Shown piece by piece: positions 10,616 through 22,084 of a stretch of DNA of 64,000 nucleotides (position 1 is the first letter of the stretch; the number at the start of each line of letters is the position of its first letter). The notes below the pieces were generated by a model. The model made no database searches. It saw only the letters and a program-made list of their open reading frames with translations, and was not told the DNA's origin. Location: contig NC_134119.1 of the NCBI RefSeq assembly GCF_040939455.1, positions 8,854,501 through 8,918,500 on the forward strand, read 5' to 3'. A program made the position numbers and the translations under genes. The DNA comes from Microcebus murinus. Lineage: Eukaryota; Chordata; Mammalia; Primates; Cheirogaleidae.

Positions 10616-12110
10616 TGTAATCATGGTTCAGGTCGGTTTCCCCAGGAAGCAGGCTCTGAACCTGAGATCAGTGTGAAAGTTAATTACGGCGTGCTCTTGG
10701 TTTTCAATCTGTGGGGGAAGAAAGGAACCAGGACTGGGGCAGACTGAGAATTTGGGCTGCTTGCAGCCACCACGATGGTCTTGGCTAATCCCACAGACAG
10801 CTGTGAACTGAGGGGAGCTTTCAGGGTTGTCTTGAGTTGGGCAGAAGGCGCTGCCCTTTTCATCCCCGCAAACAGTTATGGCATTCAGGTTGCGTCCTAA
10901 AAGGGGCTATGACCTTGGGAAGGGGGTCTTCTCTTCATCTGGGCTGTTTCCAAAGAGAACTCGGAGCTATTAGGTGTCCACACTCCTCGCCACCGGTGAG
11001 ACTGGACCGTCAGTCCTAACTGGGGGCCCTGAGTGGTGCAGCACAGGAGCCACTACAGTCCACCCCTTGAGTTCAGATCCAGAAAATTCTAAATAAACTC
11101 TGGATTTCCAGGAGGACTCTTTGTCTTGGAAAAACTTACAAGAGGAAGATTAGTGAAATGAACTAGCTGTCACTGTAGCTGCTTTTCAGGTCACAAGTGA
11201 TCCCCATGGTTTCTTAGCTAGCATCTCTGCCACTCTGGGTCATGACTCTGGTTCATGTGGTGGCATGATCCAGACACTCATGTTTGAGGGCTCTGAGTCC
11301 ATGACCATCATGACCTTCTCAGCCAGCATGGGGACTCCTCTTTTTGCCTGCCATGCTTTTGACACAGGAAGCTCAAAGGGTCCCAGTGGCTGCCTCAGCT
11401 TAAAGTTCAAGAGACTCTTGCACTGTCCTCTGGTGGGATTGTGTATCAGTAGGTCAAACTGATACATGGCCCTCAGGTAGTGTTCCTGGCTAAGGACCTG
11501 TGGATAGGAAAGGCAAACCCGTAACTGAAACATCTGTCTCTTCCAGTGAAAATGAATTTTTAATCAGTATAAAAAGGCTCCAGTATGGCCAGCTTACCAC
11601 AAAATGTTGACCTCCACAAGAGATGGTTCCATATTAGGAGCTCAGAACTGGTCTCTATTCTTAACAGGGTGGCCATTCAGCAGTGGTAGGTTGATCCGTT
11701 TTGGTGAGTGGGAGTCCAGCTGTTGGCACTATGAGTGACCTTCATTTCTGCCACCATGGTTACTCTGGTCATGAGCTCATGTGTTAGCAGAGAGGGCCAA
11801 TGACAGCTGGCTGACATCTCTTGGTTGGGGCATTCTGTCTTCTTAGTTGCATAATGACAAAATCCCTGCCTTCACAGCGCTTACCTTCTAATGTAACCTG
11901 GACCCTCAATACTTCCCCAGTCTGTAGCTTAGAACCCACCTACAGTAGGAAAATGGGTCATCGAGGTCACTCACCCAGCTGCCTGAAAGGAACTATTGCC
12001 TCACACCTGTTGGGCACCAATGCTGGGGAAAGAGATGAGCTTCCAGATTGAACCCTACATGGTATGCCAACTCTTCCCCCAAGGACAAAAACTACATGGA
12101 AAAAGGAGAA
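10616..12110. repeat. Unresolved old repeat-like region (LTR or L1M)
   Basis: The wording ('ggtttccccaggaagcaggc', 'gaggggagctttcagggtt', later 'gtgagtgggagtccagctg' and 'gaactattgcctcacacctg') has the feel of an ancient mammalian retroelement, possibly an L1M tail or LTR internal sequence, but I cannot place it. No gene is seen; frames of 70-97 codons are on both strands and uninformative. Confidence 0.3.
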
Positions 12111-13985
12111 AGAAGAGAACGCATCCATCCTGGGGGCTGGATGGCCTAGAATAGAGAAGAAGGGATTGCTAGGCCTTGTTTATAAAGACATGTTATCTCA
12201 TTTTTATCAATTTAGTCATTGCTATCATTGAGGGCATGGAAGAAGATTCTAGAAGCTTTACTCTAATACTGTTCCTTCCAAGAAACTGAAATTCCCTATG
12301 GAGCATGAAGAGAGGGGATAGGGTTTTTATTCTCTATCAGAGTCAGATGGCAAAAACAATGTCTAGTATTTAGATTAGTTGAAGTACCTAAAAATGGCTA
12401 GAAACATAGTAGGTATTCAATAACTCTATGGATTGCTTAATTCCAATACTCACACTTTGATAAATTTCAGAACTAAAGAATTATCTTAAAGGTTTGGCGA
12501 GAATCCCTCCACTCTGGCTCAATCATGAGTCTCAGGCTTCTTTTTTGATGATTATAGTATCAATAGTATCAATAAATATTTTGAGGTGAATGTTTTGTAC
12601 TCTGCTGGATAAATACCCACTGTGTACCTTGTTAAAATTACATGGTTTCTTTCTGGATGGAAAACACTCTGTTTATAAAATGTCCTATTATCATGCTTCA
12701 TGATGAATGAACTGTGTTTATTTGTTTCTTTCCTGGCTGTCTTTAGAAGATGATCTAAGGTTAATGGTGGAAATGCAACCAAAATAAATGGTTTCATGTA
12801 GTCAAATATTTCATCCAAGCACTCTGTTTCAGGAAACTTGGGAAGAAAACAAATGAATATTTTTGGAGCGTTTGAATTCATCCTTTAACTTTAGTGCTGC
12901 AAAAGTTTCCGAGATACATTAAAAAATATATTTTCCAAGTTACCCACAAAGTCTACAATGCTTCCGCCGACATGTCAATTGGAATATTACACATATTTTC
13001 TCCTGGAAAATCCTCAAAAGGATGTAGAAGGTGATTTCAGATGCCTGCATAAAATTGGCCATTTTCCACGTGAAGTGATTCCATGGAATCATACCCTTTC
13101 ATGAGAGTGATATTCACCAGAGCTGGTTTAAAACCTTTCCTTAAATTGACATCTCATTCTGAAAATAAGCAGATGTAATATTTGCCACTAATCATTACAA
13201 GTTTGGATACTTTGGGGGAAAAAAAATATGGCCATGTGGGTAATATATAGGATTTTCCTTTCCTGCCCCCGATTCTGACTGAGCTTTAGGGGTTTAGTTA
13301 AGACTTGCTCTAGGCTTACATGGGACTGTCTCACACTTTTGGTCAAAGTTCTCAAATAAATCATTGCCCCTAAGTGGCCAGGATGAAGTCATTATCATGT
13401 TTTCCTTTTGGGCTTAGGAATTCTTCTAAGAACCTTCTTTTTAGGTCCAGCTAAGTACAAATGATTATTTATGAGATACCTCCTTCCGGTAAGGATTGAC
13501 ACAGAAATATTTGAAAATGCCAAAGTCATTCTTTGTCTTGCAGCCAGTATTATTTTGGAGGTAAACAGAGATTTAAACTTCAACAATGGACTTTAAGATG
13601 ACAGACTAAGAAGACTTTTCTTTAAAATCAAGATTTTTTTAGTTATTCAGAAAAGGTTAATATACTCCAACTGTGGCAAGGCAAAGAGTATGAATTTACC
13701 TTCCAAATCCTTCAGGAAAACTCTAGCATAAGAAGTTATGCATCTTACTCTCGTAAACTTAACTTTATTGTCTTTTTCTAGGCTTTGAGTAACAATAGCT
13801 TCAGGAGAGGAACCCAAAATTGACTTAAACAGAAAAGAAAAGCGCACTATCAATTGAGATTTCACTGGAAAAATGTGCTATGAAATGTTCCTATTGGCTC
13901 CTTGCAGGGTTGTATTCTATTTTGGCCCCTGTATTATTATTATTTACATAAATACATTTATTTGCTTGTCATAATGATAAGATTA
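12111..13985. other. Repeat-free AT-rich tract, candidate conserved non-coding DNA
   Basis: No repeat recognised across about 1.9 kb. A 109-codon minus-strand frame (12552-12881) has no splice context or family resemblance that I can see. The 12950-13420 part ('acatgtcaattggaatatta', 'gaagtgattccatggaatc') is the most conserved-looking block. There is an imperfect palindrome around 'gattccatggaatca' at 13077-13091. Confidence 0.35.
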
Positions 13986-14089
13986 ACTTTTGCTCTTTGG
14001 CAATCAGAAAATGCAGACAATAGAAAAGAAAGAAAAAAAATGCATAAATTTCACCTGCCTATATATAGCCACTGTTAATAAAAGGTGGG

Positions 14090-14620
14090 TGGACCTACAG
14101 ATTTACGTAAGTTTATTTAATAAAATATTTGTTGAGTTTCTGAGGCAGGTGGTTTTCCAGGTAGTGGGAATAAAGGCACCTGTAAGATGCTAGCCTTCCA
14201 GAAGCTTCCATTCTGGTGAAAAGACAAAGTGTAAACCAGTGAATACATGCACATATAAAATAAAGACAGGAAGTGACAAGTGTCATAAATAAAAAAAAAA
14301 TGGTTCATGGGATGGAGAATGACGGTGACGTGGTGGGAGGATGATTTTCGTCATGGGCTTTCACAGGAGGTGGCATTTGAAGAGGAACTAGGACAGATGG
14401 AATTCTCAGGTTATGTCAAGAGCTAGGAATGAGTCACCACGGCAGAGGAACAGCCAGTACAAAGGCAGGAGGGTGGAGATGGCACTGGTGGTTCAAGGAC
14501 CAGCCGGATGGCCAGTGTGGGGGTACAAAGGGATGAAGTTCACGGCGGGCAGAGGGAAGTTCAGGAAGTGCTACAGGCCACAGGAAGTGGTCTGGATTTT
14601 ATTCTGATCTGATTTGTGTT
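14090..14620 (-). repeat. L2-like LINE fragment (antisense)
   Basis: It starts near 'tttgttgagtttctgaggc' and has 'ccagaagcttccattctgg', then a purine-rich part ('ggcatttgaagaggaactag', 'gaacagccagtacaaaggc', 'ggaagtggtctggattttat'). The order matches other antisense L2-like copies here. Confidence 0.5.
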
Positions 14621-15585
14621 TTTACACACTCAGCTTACTGGTTGTGTGCAGACTATAAAGGAGCCAAAAAGAAAGCAGAGGACTCGTTAGGGAACCTGTC
14701 CCTGTGAGTGGTAACTATGGCGCAGACTAGGGTGGAGGTGGCTGAGTGGTCATTTCCGGGAAGACGGTGGGGAAATGGCTGCCCGGATTTGATGACGCTT
14801 GGACGTGAGGAGTAAGGTGAAGACATACGACTGCAACACCACCTTGGTGGAACACCACCTTTTTCTTACTAGAGTGTGGTCAGTCCAGCAGCAGGGCTCT
14901 CCCTGACCGTCTTCACGGCCAGATGGTATTCAGTACACAGTCGTCCTGTAGGTTATTTCTCCAACCCCCAAAGGAGGAAGACTTAAGACTATTTTTGATT
15001 TAGAAATGCTGAAGCGAATGAACATTCTTGTCCATATGACTGTATACTTATTATCTCCAAAAGGTATTTCTAAAAGTTGAATTTTGGGATCAAAGTGTTA
15101 TTCACCTTTCGAATTTGTTATGTGTCTTCCTTTCCCCTCTATTCTTTAATTTAGGGCAGTCGTGTGATATTAAGACTAAGTTTTATAATTGTTAGCAGCA
15201 GATACAATCTGGAGTTGTCCATTTTCTTAAGCAACAGCTGTTCTAGATAAAAGGATGGATCTGTAGACAGCCCGCAGAGAAGAGGAGATTCTCCGAGTGA
15301 TTGTGGAGAGGAGATGATCTTTGGACTGCATGTGATTGCTCAGGATGTCCCCACTCCTGGCTGCCCTGGTGCTGGTCACAGCAAGTGTCCCGGAGCGGGG
15401 CTGGTTTGTGCAGTGGTCTTTGAGGTGGTGCGACATCTCCAGACTCAGCGTCAGGTCAGTTCTTAAAACGTCAGGTAGGGTGTTTTTGGAAAAATGGGAG
15501 CCAAGGATATTCAAAAAACTACCAGAATAAATGGCAAGGCAAGAGAGAGAAGCAAGAGAAGACACTTGCAGAAATGCCTGCACTC
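14621..15585. other. Unassigned sequence with an old L1 fragment at about 14990-15140
   Basis: At 14990-15140 the words 'aatgaacattcttgtccata', 'gtatttctaaaagttgaat' and 'gggatcaaagtgttattca' are the antisense 3' region of an old L1 (L1M type). The flanks hold no recognisable gene. The overlapping frames at 15227-15583 on both strands look accidental. Confidence 0.45.
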
Positions 15586-15589
15586 GGAG

Positions 15590-15930
15590 CCCAGCACTAG
15601 CCCTTTCACCTCTGTGTTCTTATCTAGGGTATTCCACTCTTCTGGGTCCCCGTTTTGTCATCTATAAAATGAGAACTTAACTCCTGCCTGTGTGGCTGTT
15701 TAAGGGGGATGTGACATCATGTTTGTAGCAACCGTCCACTGAGCCCCTAACTCTGGCCATAGCATGCACCTACCACTTGGTATCTATGATCTCATCTATT
15801 CTTTACAATAACACCAAGGTGGATAGTATTTTTATTTCATATTTCAGATGAGGAGAGTGAGGTTTGAGACATTTGTGACTTGATGAAAGTCACAGAGCTA
15901 ACAAATGGCATGTCTGGTCGCAAAGGGCCC
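15590..15930. repeat. Two MIR fragments in opposite orientation
   Basis: 15590-15715 is a sense MIR piece ('tttcacctctgtgttcttat', 'tgtcatctataaaatgagaa'). 15735-15930 is an antisense MIR piece ('ctatgatctcatctattctt', 'ccaaggtggatagtattttt', 'ttcagatgaggagagtgagg', 'aaagtcacagagctaac'). Both are diverged. Confidence 0.65.
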
Positions 15931-16679
15931 GCCTGTCTCTGCACATACTTGGTGTTCCACCTCCAGCTCTAGCCTTGATGGGACCTAGCAGGAGGTCAAG
16001 TGAAGCCTTTCATCCAGAACTTGGCAGAAACCAAAAGAGGACAAATGGCCATTTGCCTTGATTTTTGCCTACCTGCTTCCTACTCATGGAATTCAAGTTT
16101 AAAATGACCAATTAGAGTTTATCCTAACCCACAGTAGGCATTCTGAATCTGGTGGGAGCTTTGAGATCATTTATTCACCAATAAATCAGAAACGTCTCCT
16201 TTTCTCCAGCCTTCCGCCTTAACTCATAGAAAAAGAACTTTGGGCCTTTCAGAAAAGTCAGAAGAGAACTTTCCCCCTTTCTTCCATCCCATACAGGAGG
16301 GGAGCCACCTACCTGATTGCTATGATTAGAAGTACCGGGACCCACGAGTCACACACCTTCTGAGTTGGTCAGCCTGGACGTTGATAGCTGCATTCTCATT
16401 TATGTGGCCACAGTTTCCAGGGCGAAGGCAAACCTGGGCTGGGCCAAGGCCAGACCTGGAAGCTTGTCACCTCTTCCATGTTCTCTTGAACCCTTGTTCC
16501 GACATGCAAAGCGTGTATTAGAACTTGGAATTGGCCGTGACAATCTTACATCAAAGCCCACGGACCCTTCACATACTGTTTAACTGGGGTCGATTTGGCA
16601 GAGAGTAAAAGCAGCTGAACACCCCTCCTTTTCTTATTGATTTCCTCTCTTTGTGGAGCATGCTCGACTCTGTTCACCC
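15931..16679. other. Unique non-coding sequence
   Basis: No gene or repeat recognised in about 750 bp between the MIR pair and the antisense Alu. Confidence 0.4.
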
Positions 16680-16977
16680 TCATTTTATTTATTTATTTTT
16701 GAGGCAGATTCTCATCTGTTGCCCTGGGTAGAGAACAGTGGCATCATCATAGCTCATTGGACCTCAAAGTCCTGGGTTCAAACGATCCTCCTGCCTCAAC
16801 CTCCCAAGTAGCTAGGACTACAGGCACACACCACCACGCCAGGCTAATTTTTTCTATTTTTAGTAGAGACAGGGTCTCACTCTTGCTCAGGCTGGTCTTG
16901 AACTCCTGAGCTCAAGCAATCTTCCCACCTCAGCCCCCTAGAGTGCTAGGATTACAGGCGTGAGCCATGCGCCCAGC
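16680..16977 (-). mobile_element. Older Alu SINE (antisense)
   Basis: Alu in reverse: 'gaggcagattctcatctgtt' through 'ggattacaggcgtgagccat'. It lacks the inter-arm GGCCAA segment of the two Alus at 9.4-10.1 kb and is more diverged, so it is an older (J-like) copy. The A-tail side reads 'attttatttatttattttt'. A short similar flank ('cattttattta' / 'catttttttaa') may be the target duplication. Confidence 0.9.
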
Positions 16978-17200
16978 CTTCATTTTTTTAACCATTAACT
17001 TCTGTTGGGCCAGATCGGTCAGTTTTCTTTAGAAACAACGGACAGAGACATAAGCTAACAGAGACATCCCAGAAAAGCATCTTTCCCAGGATCAAATACC
17101 AAGATGTTCGATCAGAGAGGCTTAGTCTTTGAGATCCAACAGTGGGAATTAAATGATCCCAACAGTATTCATAGGGACATCTAAAGAATGTTCTAGAGCA

Positions 17201-17419
17201 CAGTCCAGCGAATGATGGGCCATGGCCAAATATAGCCTGCCACCTGTTTTTTTTTAAAGAAAGCTTTATTGGAACACAGTCACACTCATTAATTTATATA
17301 TTGTCTATGGCTGCTTTATCACAACAATGCCAGAGTTGATTAGTTGCAACAGACTGTATGGTCCACAAAGCCCACAATATTTGCTACTGGGCCCTTCACA
17401 GAAAGTTTTCTGACTCCTG
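17201..17419 (-). repeat. hAT-Charlie type non-autonomous element (antisense)
   Basis: Ends 'cagtccagcgaatgatggg' and 'gttttctgactcctg'; inside are 'ttattggaacacagtcaca' and 'ttgtctatggctgctttatc'. This is the same family as the copies at 22382, 36570, 40294 and 43884, whose plus form reads 'cagcaaact...gtaaagg.ccagatagtaaata'. I do not commit to a MER number. Confidence 0.7.
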
Positions 17420-17554
17420 TTCCAAACATTAGTGTATCACCTGGGGATTTGGTTCCCAGATCAGAGGTGGGGATCCAGAGACTCTGTATTTCTGAACAAA
17501 ATCCCACCTCATGCCTATGCTGCTGGCCCTTGGGTCACATTTTAAGTTCTAGAG
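17420..17554 (+). repeat. MER5-like hAT element fragment
   Basis: 'aaacattagtgtatcacctg', 'agactctgtatttctgaaca' and 'tgcctatgctgctggccctt' follow the order of the old MER5-type hAT element. It is directly abutted on both sides by two other hAT copies. Confidence 0.55.
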
Positions 17555-17760
17555 CAGTGATGTCCAGTAGAACTTTCTAGAATGCTGGATGTGTTCTGCA
17601 GCTGTGCTGCTCAGTATGGTAGCCCCTAGCCTCATGTGGCTATTGGATACTTGAAAAGAGACTAGCGCAACAGAGGAACCGAATGCTTACTTTATTTAAT
17701 TTTATTTATTTTAAATATAAATAGTTGCATGTGGCTAGTGGCTACTGTACGGAGCAACAT
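17555..17760 (+). repeat. hAT-type non-autonomous element ('tgtccaatagaac' family)
   Basis: Starts 'cagtgatgtccagtagaact'; contains 'cctcatgtggctattggata' and an AT-rich core; ends 'atgtggctagtggctactgt'. Copies of the same family are at 56333-56735 and 58052-58215. Confidence 0.65.
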
Positions 17761-17764
17761 AATT

Positions 17765-18194
17765 CTAGAGCATAAATCCTGGATTTGCTAGTTTGTTTCT
17801 AAGAAAAAGCCAATCCATGCTGAAGCTTTCCTTTTATTAAAAAAAAAAAAGATATTAGCATTGCAGACAAGTTTAGAGGATATTAAGTCTTGGCTTGCTC
17901 ACGGGGAGGGGGCTCAGAGATACTGCAATCTGGCCTGAGTATAATAAACCCTTTTGTTACATTTAAATACCATCATACTATCTTATACACAGCGACGCAT
18001 CGGGATGTTTTATAGTAACAATGCAGCCCCATGAAAACCCCAGACAACTCTAAAAAGGCGCTAATTATTATTATTAGTGTTTTGCGCTAACAATAAATGT
18101 CAAATGGAATCCTGAAAACAAATAGCTACCTGTCACTAAGTGAATGAAAGGCAATTTTAGTAAAGTGAATTAAAACCCCAAACATCACCAAGCC
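17765..18194. other. AT-rich candidate conserved non-coding element
   Basis: No repeat seen. 18055-18150 ('ctaattattattattagtg', 'caataaatgtcaaatggaat', 'atagctacctgtcactaag') has the look of a conserved regulatory block with homeobox-like words, directly beside the CpG-rich patch that follows. Confidence 0.35.
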
Positions 18195-18405
18195 CAACCA
18201 TCGAGCAAAGCCAAGGCGGCTTAGGGGACTCCTCGGCGAGTGCGTTCCGGCGGCAGCGGGGGTGGGACGTCCTTGGGGCAAAGTCCTGAGGACTGTGCCA
18301 GGTCCTTGACGCCCAAGGGCCTGGCGAGGGGCGGTGGCCGGAGCAGGGGCCAGCGCATCCTCGGGTGAGGCCCTCCGTCACAGCCAACGGGAAGGGGAGA
18401 TCGTT
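18195..18405. promoter_or_regulatory. Small isolated CpG-rich patch
   Basis: About 210 bp with roughly 17 CpG dinucleotides and high GC ('gagtgcgttccggcggcagc', 'ctggcgaggggcggtggccg'), inside AT-rich DNA. There are GC-box-like words (ggggcgg). No gene start is evident on either side. It may be an orphan CpG island with promoter or enhancer activity, or an old GC-rich insertion. CpG counting was by eye. Confidence 0.45.
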
Positions 18406-19105
18406 GAGGGTGAGGAGTCTTTATTTGTTGGCTGGGCTGCAGCCCGCTCGAGTTCTGTCAGTGAGAAATTAAAGTTGGACAGGAGAGTGTGGATTTGTTT
18501 TCATGACATATTTCCCTTAGATTTTTCAAAGTGCATTCTGGGTGTCTCCCAAAGACTATTTTTTAAAAATAAATCGTACATTTTATTTTTTCAAACTTCA
18601 TTTATCTTTGATATCTGATTGACATATTCAGGACAGTTTAATCCTTTCTGCTGAAGTGAGCTGTGACAGCCGCTGCTACAGCAATCGACATCACAGAGCC
18701 CTCCCCGGGAGCAGGGGCTGTTTCTTAAGATAGACGGGGAAGGAGAGCCTGGTGCGTTTCTTTCTAGATGGCTATGTGAGTGGTGGGCCGCCAGATGGGT
18801 GAGGCTTAGGGGCTTGCACCCAGCTCCTGCTAATTGTTGCAGGATCGCCAGGGAAACCAACCAGGAGACTCATGAGTGAGGCGACAGGCTGGGACTTGCC
18901 TCTCTTAGTTTCCTACACTGTTGTAACCACTGGGGAAAAAAGAGCACAGGAAGCGGAAGGTGTTTAACCTTGTTACCACGAGCAACTCAGTTTATTCTGC
19001 CTGGTTGAGGGCTGATCTTTAGTGCTCCTTCTCTCTCTCCCTCCCTACCCCATCTTCCTCTTTTCTTTCTTTCTCTTCTGTCCTCCGCCCCCCCATGTTT
19101 AATTG
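18406..19105. other. Unique non-coding sequence
   Basis: No gene or repeat family recognised. It ends with a pyrimidine-rich run (about 19028-19090). Confidence 0.4.
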
Positions 19106-19109
19106 GATA

Positions 19110-19815
19110 ATGTAATCACATAGTTCTTAACTCGAAATCATGAAAAGTTATTGAGAGTAAAAAGCCTTCCTCCCACCCTGCCTCTTAGCTGTCTTGCACC
19201 CCTTCCCTCAAGTTTCTTATTAATCAGCTATTTTATGCCTATACAGGTAAGTGCACATACATTTAAACACGTGCATGTGCACACACACGCACTTTCCTCC
19301 CTTTTTACACAAATGATGATATACTATACACACTTTTTTTTACCTTACTTCTTTTTTAACCTAAAGTCTTTTATCTTGGAGATCATTTTATATCCATTAA
19401 TAAAAAGCATTGTCTTTTTTTTAAAAAAAAAAAGAAATGCAATGCACTCCAATATGTGGTCATAGTATACATTATTCATTAAGTGCCCTGAATCTAGAGG
19501 CACTTAGGGAGTTTCTAAACTTTTGCTCTTACCAACAACCCTGCAGTCAATAACCTTGCATGAGCATCATGCCGCACACGTGGGAGGGTCTCTGCAGGAT
19601 AAATATTGGGATGTGGGCTACCCGGGGCCAAGGGTAAGTACAGGTAAGTACATTTGTAAGTTCGATAAATACCGTCAAATTGTTGCACTGTAGAAGTTGT
19701 TGCATTTGCATTCCCAGCACTCGTAAATGAGAAGGCCTGTTTGCCCACACGCTTGCTCACAGAAGGTATTATCAAGCTCTTTGATTTTGGCAAATTGGAA
19801 AGGAAATCTGGCCTC
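19110..19815 (-). repeat. Old L1 (L1M-type) 3' region, antisense
   Basis: Typical antisense old-L1 sequence: 'ccttcctcccaccctgcctc', 'taacctaaagtcttttatct', 'gagatcattttatatccatt', 'aaccctgcagtcaataacct', 'gggagggtctctgcaggata'. The 104-codon plus-strand frame here is low-complexity and accidental. Confidence 0.65.
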
Positions 19816-20084
19816 CTAATCGATTTTTAATTCACATCTGCCTAGAGTCAGGTATTAAATGTCTAATAATACATGTATTTATGAAATATATTTATTATTC
19901 GCCAATCGTCTATGCATAGTTTGTGCCTCTTTTTCTATTTGTCTTTTCCCGTGAGTTCTTGGGAGGCTTGGCGTATCAGGAAAACTGGCTGTCGATCTGT
20001 GTAAGGAGTAACTCACACTTTCTTCTCAGTGGTAATAGCTGTGGGTTATTTCTATGGATATGGGGCAACAATTCTCCCATGAGG

Positions 20085-20525
20085 TTAACCATTCATTTAT
20101 TAAAAACACATCACCTGAGCACCTACCTCTTGCCAGCCACTGTGGGGAGCGTTGTGCAAAGCCACCTGTTCTAGTTGGGGAGACAGACTGTGAAGCGGGC
20201 AGGGACTACCCGCCGGGGCGAGCAGGTGGTGAGAAGGGTGCTGGGCAGGGCGGAACCCAGGAGACCTGGGGTTGGGGCAAGCGTGGAAGGCTCCTGGCAG
20301 ATGCAGTTTCCAAGCTGACACCTAAAGGCCAAGAAAGAGGTGGTCAGGGAAGAAGTAGGGGGTGGGATTGGGGAGGATGGAAGGATGTTTTAGGCCAAGA
20401 AGCACTGGCTGGTGTTAAGAAGAGAGGGCAAAAAAAAAAAAAAACAAAACCTGTGTGTCAAGGAAATGATAAGATTCAGTATGGTGAACAAAGAGATAAG
20501 CGTTGAGAAGGAGCAGGGCTCAGTC
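20085..20525 (-). repeat. L2-like LINE fragment (antisense)
   Basis: 'cattcatttattaaaaac', 'gagcacctacctcttgcca', then the purine-rich part ('cacctaaaggccaagaaaga', 'ggaagaagtagggggtgg'). An A-run at 20430-20444 lies inside. The frames of 150 and 73 codons on opposite strands are accidental. Confidence 0.55.
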
Positions 20526-20559
20526 TTAATGAGGAACAAAATTTTGAGTGTCAGGACTA

Positions 20560-20835
20560 GTATTTACTCACACCCAGTGCTGTACAGGTGTGGGGGATGT
20601 TGATGACAGAGACAGACTAGTCCCTTCCTTTATGGAGCTTAAATTGCAATGGGGTGGGGTGAGGATGCAGATAATAAACAAATGAACAAATTACAAAAGA
20701 AATCCCTAATTTTAGGGCTCAGAAAGAGATACACAGGGCTGTTTTGTGCAATAGCAGCAGGGGCTCCTTCAGATAGGAGGTTCAGGGAAAGCAGCTCTGA
20801 GGATGTGATGTTCAGACCAGGACAGCCCTGTGGAT
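20560..20835 (-). repeat. L2-like LINE fragment (antisense)
   Basis: 'cccagtgctgtacaggtgtg', 'ccttcctttatggagcttaa', 'gataataaacaaatgaacaa' follow the antisense L2 3' end order, continuing into 'caggggctccttcagatagg'. Confidence 0.6.
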
Positions 20836-20964
20836 CAGGACTTTGAGAGCTCGGTCCACCTCTGCACCCACACTGTGCCCACCTAAGGGGTGTGCACTCC
20901 CAACATGAAAGAACGAGCTTCAGTTATGCTCAGAGAGAGCTTTATTTAGACACAAGCATGACCT

Positions 20965-21362
20965 GTCTCAAGTTTGTGAAAGAGGTTTGTGGACAAATGG
21001 TCCCCTACTTAACCAGGGATCAACTTAAGATTTTTGGACTTAACGATAGTGCAGAAGCGATCCCCATTCAGTAGAAACTTTACTTCGAGTGCCCATGCAA
21101 CCATTCTACTTTTCACTTTTGCTATTGTATTCAACAAATTACATGCGCTATTCAATGCTTTATGAGAAAACAGGCTTTGTATTAGATGATTTTTGCCCAC
21201 TGTAGGCTAACGTGTGAGTTCTGAGCACGTTTAAGGCAGGCTAGGCTAAGCTATGATGTTGGATAGGCTAGTTGTATTAAATGCACTTTTGACTTACATT
21301 TTCAATTTATAATGAGTTTACTGAGAAGTAACCACATTGTGAGTAGAGCAGCATCTGTACAT
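20965..21362 (+). repeat. Old DNA transposon copy, family uncertain
   Basis: Ends resemble inverted repeats: left 'atggtcccctacttaacc', right 'agtagagcagcatctgtac'. Internal words 'cagtagaaactttacttcga', 'gaggctaac'-like 'tgtaggctaacgtgtgagtt' and 'gcaggctaggctaagctatg' are those of a widespread mammalian cut-and-paste transposon with 'cgacttacgatgg'-type ends. I cannot say which superfamily from memory. Confidence 0.5.
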
Positions 21363-21712
21363 CCTTGGGCATACCACCTTTTGGGGCTTTTCATGTCCAC
21401 AAACTGCCCAGTCGAGGGCCATATGCAGAACAGCAAATGAAGAACATCTTAAATGCAAAGCTGTAAAATTCAGCGCAGCACCGTGACTTCCTTGGGCATT
21501 GGGCTGGGGACGGTCATCTGCCTTCTACACTAGAGGCTCTTCCAAACCTGACTCTTGAGAGCAGCTGGCATCTTCAAAGAGGCCGGCTCTTCCCCTCAGG
21601 CATCTGCTGGTGGCTTCCTCATTCTTTTGAGACTTAAAAGTAAGTTACTTTAACATGCCTCATAAATGAATACGTAAATGAAGAGGCACATGAATCACAC
21701 AAGAGAAAAAAA
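21363..21712. other. Unique non-coding sequence
   Basis: No gene or repeat recognised. Confidence 0.4.
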
Positions 21713-21896
21713 ATAATGGAATATGGTTTTCTAAAATAATGGAATATGGTTTTCTATATGGTTTTCTATAATGGAATATGGTTTTCTATATGGTTGTATA
21801 TATAGTTTTTTATATTCTAATGGAATATGGTTTTCTATTGCATAATGGAATATGGTTTTCTATAATATGGTTTTCTATATATGGTTTTCTCTATTC
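21713..21896. repeat. AT-rich tandem repeat built on TATGGTTTTCT
   Basis: The 11-mer tatggttttct occurs eight times exactly between 21722 and 21890, with a ninth damaged copy at about 21790. Spacing alternates between short (10-15 bp) and long (about 20-25 bp) steps. Five of the copies are preceded by 'aatggaa', giving a longer unit 'aatggaatatggttttcta'. It is an irregular minisatellite, not a CRISPR array: units are contiguous, with no unique spacers. Confidence 0.9.
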
Positions 21897-22084
21897 CATT
21901 TGAGAAATCTTTTCAAACTACAAGTCTTATTTTGGTGATATCAGCACCACCTGTTCTAGAATCAAAAATTACTCAAGGAAAAGAAAGAATTGACAGAAGA
22001 AATTAAAACTCCAGGATTGGAGATATTTGAACAAATTTTAAGCTAAATTTCCAAAAGTGAAGAGCAAATAGTAACAACAGTAAC

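Noticed and set aside
21713..21896. Repeat array that could be mistaken for a CRISPR-like array
   Set aside because: Units are contiguous and irregular with no unique spacers, and the host is a mammal.
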